The notes under the pieces were generated by a model, which searched no databases, was not told where the DNA came from, and worked only from the letters and a program-made list of their open reading frames with translations. A stretch of 8,088 nt of DNA. It comes from Chloroflexota bacterium. Its GTDB lineage: Bacteria; Chloroflexota; Dehalococcoidia; Dehalococcoidales; UBA2162. This document shows positions 6,696 through 8,088 of the stretch, piece after piece. How positions within the stretch are numbered: the stretch's first letter is position 1; every line of letters begins with the position of its first letter. The stretch spans positions 1 through 8,088 of the forward strand of contig JACPSA010000093.1 in assembly GCA_016193545.1 (NCBI GenBank), read 5' to 3'. Both the position numbers and the translations under genes were made by a program.

Positions 6696-7073
6696 ATGGC
6701 CAGAAAAGAAGCTATCATCATGCCCAACACGGAGAATGCCCCCTTCTCATCAGCCGTCAGAGCCGGGGATTTTATCTTTGTCTCGGGTACGGTTGGAGCG
6801 AGAGATGCCAAGGGCAACCCGGTGGAGGGAATACAAGCCCAGACCAGGCAGTGTCTGGAAAGCGTTAAGCGGGTACTGGAAAAAGCCGGGGCATCCCTCA
6901 GCGACGTTGTCAAGGTACAGGTCTTCCTGACCCAGGCGGAAAACTGGCCGAAGATGAATGAGGTTTACACCGAATACTTTCCCAAAGACCGTCCGGCCCG
7001 CACCGCCTTGATAACCAACCTGATAAGACCGGAAATGCTGGTTGAGATGGAATGCACTGCCTTCAAGCCGTAG
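6696..7073 (+). CDS. RidA/YjgF-family protein, probable enamine/imine deaminase
   Basis: RidA proteins are small cytoplasmic trimers that hydrolyse reactive 2-aminoacrylate and related imines released by PLP enzymes. The 125 residues match the usual length. NAPFSSAVRAGDFIFVSG (14-31) is the N-terminal family signature. R102 in RPARTA and E117 in the last strand (LVEMECTAF) match by spacing the catalytic Arg105 and Glu120 of E. coli RidA, so deaminase activity is plausible. The tyrosine usual in GPYSQAV is phenylalanine (F17). The N-terminus is a few residues longer than usual, but GAGGAG at 6683-6688, 7 bases before ATG 6696, supports this start over the ATG at 6720. The 92-base gap after the MBL gene shows no convincing promoter or terminator. 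Confidence 0.92.
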   Translation: MARKEAIIMPNTENAPFSSAVRAGDFIFVSGTVGARDAKGNPVEGIQAQTRQCLESVKRVLEKAGASLSDVVKVQVFLTQAENWPKMNEVYTEYFPKDRPARTALITNLIRPEMLVEMECTAFKP

Positions 7074-7112
7074 ATTACTCACCCCAACTTTACCGAAAAG
7101 GAGGAGATTAGT

Positions 7113-7586
7113 ATGTGCGAACGTTGTGGTTGCCAAGAGTTCATCAAAAATGGGAAAGAGGCCGTGCGGAAGCGAGCGGTAGATATCGTCAAGGAGCTAC
7201 AACTTAACCCGAACAATATCGATGATTACGAGTGTACCGAAACCATTTCCGGCATGATTGCCCCCTTCGGCAATAGGGATGACGAGGTCTACCAGACAGC
7301 TTCCTGGATATCCGGGCTGCATCAAGGCATGCGCCGGCTCGACCGGGATGAGCGATACCAGAACCATGTCCGTGCCTTCCGTGACCTTTTTGCGCGTCTG
7401 CCGATAAAAGGAGACCCGAAACATATCACCACTACCTATCATCAACTGGAGCAATTAGCCCGCGAGTTAGACGAAAAGACCATAGCATCTCTAGACCCTG
7501 ATACTCGGCAGACAATCAATACCGTGAACCATATCCACGAGGACAGCACCAGGCGGGCAAGGTTGCAAAAGCGCTACGGTCTCTAA
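7113..7586 (+). CDS. Hypothetical protein with N-terminal MCxxCGC motif
   Basis: I do not recognise this family. The 157-residue product is predicted soluble, hydrophilic and mostly helical, with no signal peptide or membrane segment. It opens with MCERCGC (C2, C5, C7), a cluster suited to metal binding. The same CxxCGC pattern begins the nickel-binding N-terminus of E. coli HypB, but no GTPase motifs follow, so it is not HypB. A fourth cysteine, C41, lies in DDYECTE. Histidines H104, H110, H140 and H142 (NHIHE) lie in the C-terminal half and could complete a metal site; that is inference. Expression should be efficient: AAGGAGG at 7098-7104 is a consensus ribosome binding site 8 bases before the ATG. 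It lies 39 bases after ridA and 75 before aroB, on the same strand. Confidence 0.8.
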   Translation: MCERCGCQEFIKNGKEAVRKRAVDIVKELQLNPNNIDDYECTETISGMIAPFGNRDDEVYQTASWISGLHQGMRRLDRDERYQNHVRAFRDLFARLPIKGDPKHITTTYHQLEQLARELDEKTIASLDPDTRQTINTVNHIHEDSTRRARLQKRYGL

Positions 7587-7594
7587 GAGGATTG

Positions 7595-7622
7595 TTTATT
7601 GACCTCTTGAAAAGTCAATAAA
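7595..7622 (+). promoter_or_regulatory. 9-bp perfect inverted repeat between the CxxCGC gene and aroB
   Basis: TTTATTGAC (7595-7603) and GTCAATAAA (7614-7622) are perfect arms with a 10-base loop. An overlapping pairing, AAGAGG (7585-7590) with CCTCTT (7603-7608), is mutually exclusive with it. No T-run follows, so it is not a standard terminator. TTGACC within the left arm resembles a -35, but no -10 stands at the right spacing. The role is unknown: an operator, an attenuator-like switch or a transcript-end structure. Confidence 0.45.
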
Positions 7623-7661
7623 GTCATCAGCTCAGCAGAAACAAAACTGAGGCAGCAACAG

Positions 7662-8088
7662 ATGAAAAAAGTCAGGGTGAAACTAGGCAGCGCTGGCTAT
7701 TATATTCATATCGGCGCCGGGCTACTCAAGCAGACCGCAGACAAGCTCAAAGAAATAGGGGGCAGCGATAAGCTGGTAATCATTACCGACCCGGCAGTGA
7801 AGAGTTTGTACGGTAGTACCCTGAAGCAAAGCCTGGCCAGCAATGGCTTTAAGGTACTCATCCTGGAAGTCCCTGAAGGAGAAGAGCAAAAATCGCTGGA
7901 AACGGCCGGCCGATTGTACCACGAGCTAACCGACTTTCATGCGGAAAGGATGACGCCTATTCTGGCCCTGGGTGGTGGGGTTATCGGCGACCTGAGCGGA
8001 TTTGTGGCGGCGACATACCTGCGGGGAGTACCGCTGGTCCAGATACCGACAACCCTGCTGGCGCAGGTTGACAGCAGTATCGGCGGCA
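7662..8088 (+). CDS. aroB: 3-dehydroquinate synthase, N-terminal 142 residues, cut by window edge
   Basis: This enzyme converts DAHP to 3-dehydroquinate, the second step of the shikimate pathway to aromatic amino acids, using NAD+ and a divalent metal in the cytoplasm. The visible part is the N-terminal Rossmann-like domain: a beta-strand start (KKVRVKLGSAGYYIHIGAGL), then EGEEQKS (about 69-75), the NAD-binding GGGVIGDLSGF (about 106-116) and the substrate-region stretch RGVPLVQIPTTLLAQVDSS, followed by IGG. These are strong family signatures. The frame is still open at the right edge; family members run to about 350-360 residues, so 60% is missing. ATG 7662 has GAGG about 9 bases upstream. 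Other aro genes may follow outside the window, but that cannot be seen. Confidence 0.95.
   Translation, partial: MKKVRVKLGSAGYYIHIGAGLLKQTADKLKEIGGSDKLVIITDPAVKSLYGSTLKQSLASNGFKVLILEVPEGEEQKSLETAGRLYHELTDFHAERMTPILALGGGVIGDLSGFVAATYLRGVPLVQIPTTLLAQVDSSIGG

Noticed and set aside
6395..7136. Long minus-strand ORFs opposite the MBL, RidA and CxxCGC genes.
   Set aside because: The plus-strand genes have family motifs and ribosome binding sites; the minus frames have neither.
7599..7635. aroB promoter using TTGACC or TTGAAA as -35.
   Set aside because: No hexamer resembling TATAAT lies 16-18 bases downstream of either.
1..8088. Mobile elements, CRISPR arrays, tRNA or rRNA genes, defence systems.
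   Set aside because: No transposase or integrase frame, no direct repeat array, no cloverleaf and no abrupt change in composition was seen.

Overview
The window reads as a chromosomal segment of a bacterium with about 50% GC and no sign of mobile DNA. It has two divergent halves. The gene order thrS-infC-rpmI-rplT-pheS is a widely conserved bacterial translation cluster. The threonyl-tRNA synthetase is a short form with no TGS domain and an MTCPHH-type active site. From memory of these families this suggests an anaerobic Chloroflexota (Dehalococcoidia-like) lineage, but the assignment is tentative because no database search was possible.

Minus-strand half (1-4264). Reading from its promoter at 4236-4264, the order is thrS (4195 down to 2412), infC (2329-1775), rpmI (1774-1571), rplT (1481-1119) and pheS (970 to the left edge, cut near its C-terminus). 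A second, extended -10 promoter lies between thrS and infC, with a perfect interrupted palindrome in its spacer. The infC frame has no ATG, GTG or TTG upstream of the IF3 core, so it very probably starts at a rare codon, best read as AUA at 2329. infC and rpmI abut exactly. The thrS frame is broken near 3925-3935 by what looks like one missing base; both halves otherwise give a complete ThrS.

Plus-strand half (4274-8088). An MFS drug-antiporter-like gene (4318-5469) has its own promoter back to back with that of thrS and almost no leader. After a 159-base gap come a metallo-beta-lactamase-fold hydrolase (5629-6603), a RidA-family imine deaminase (6696-7073), an unrecognised 157-residue protein starting with an MCxxCGC motif (7113-7586) and aroB, 3-dehydroquinate synthase (7662 to the right edge, N-terminal 142 residues only). 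These four genes are codirectional with short gaps and may form one transcript, but their functions are not obviously linked.

The left half supplies core translation: charging of tRNA-Thr and tRNA-Phe, initiation factor 3, and ribosomal proteins L35 and L20. The right half is general metabolism and transport. I found no CRISPR array, tRNA or rRNA gene, transposase or phage gene. The points most worth checking are regulatory (infC start codon, palindromic operator candidate, divergent promoters, hairpins in gaps), the thrS frameshift and the unknown CxxCGC protein.
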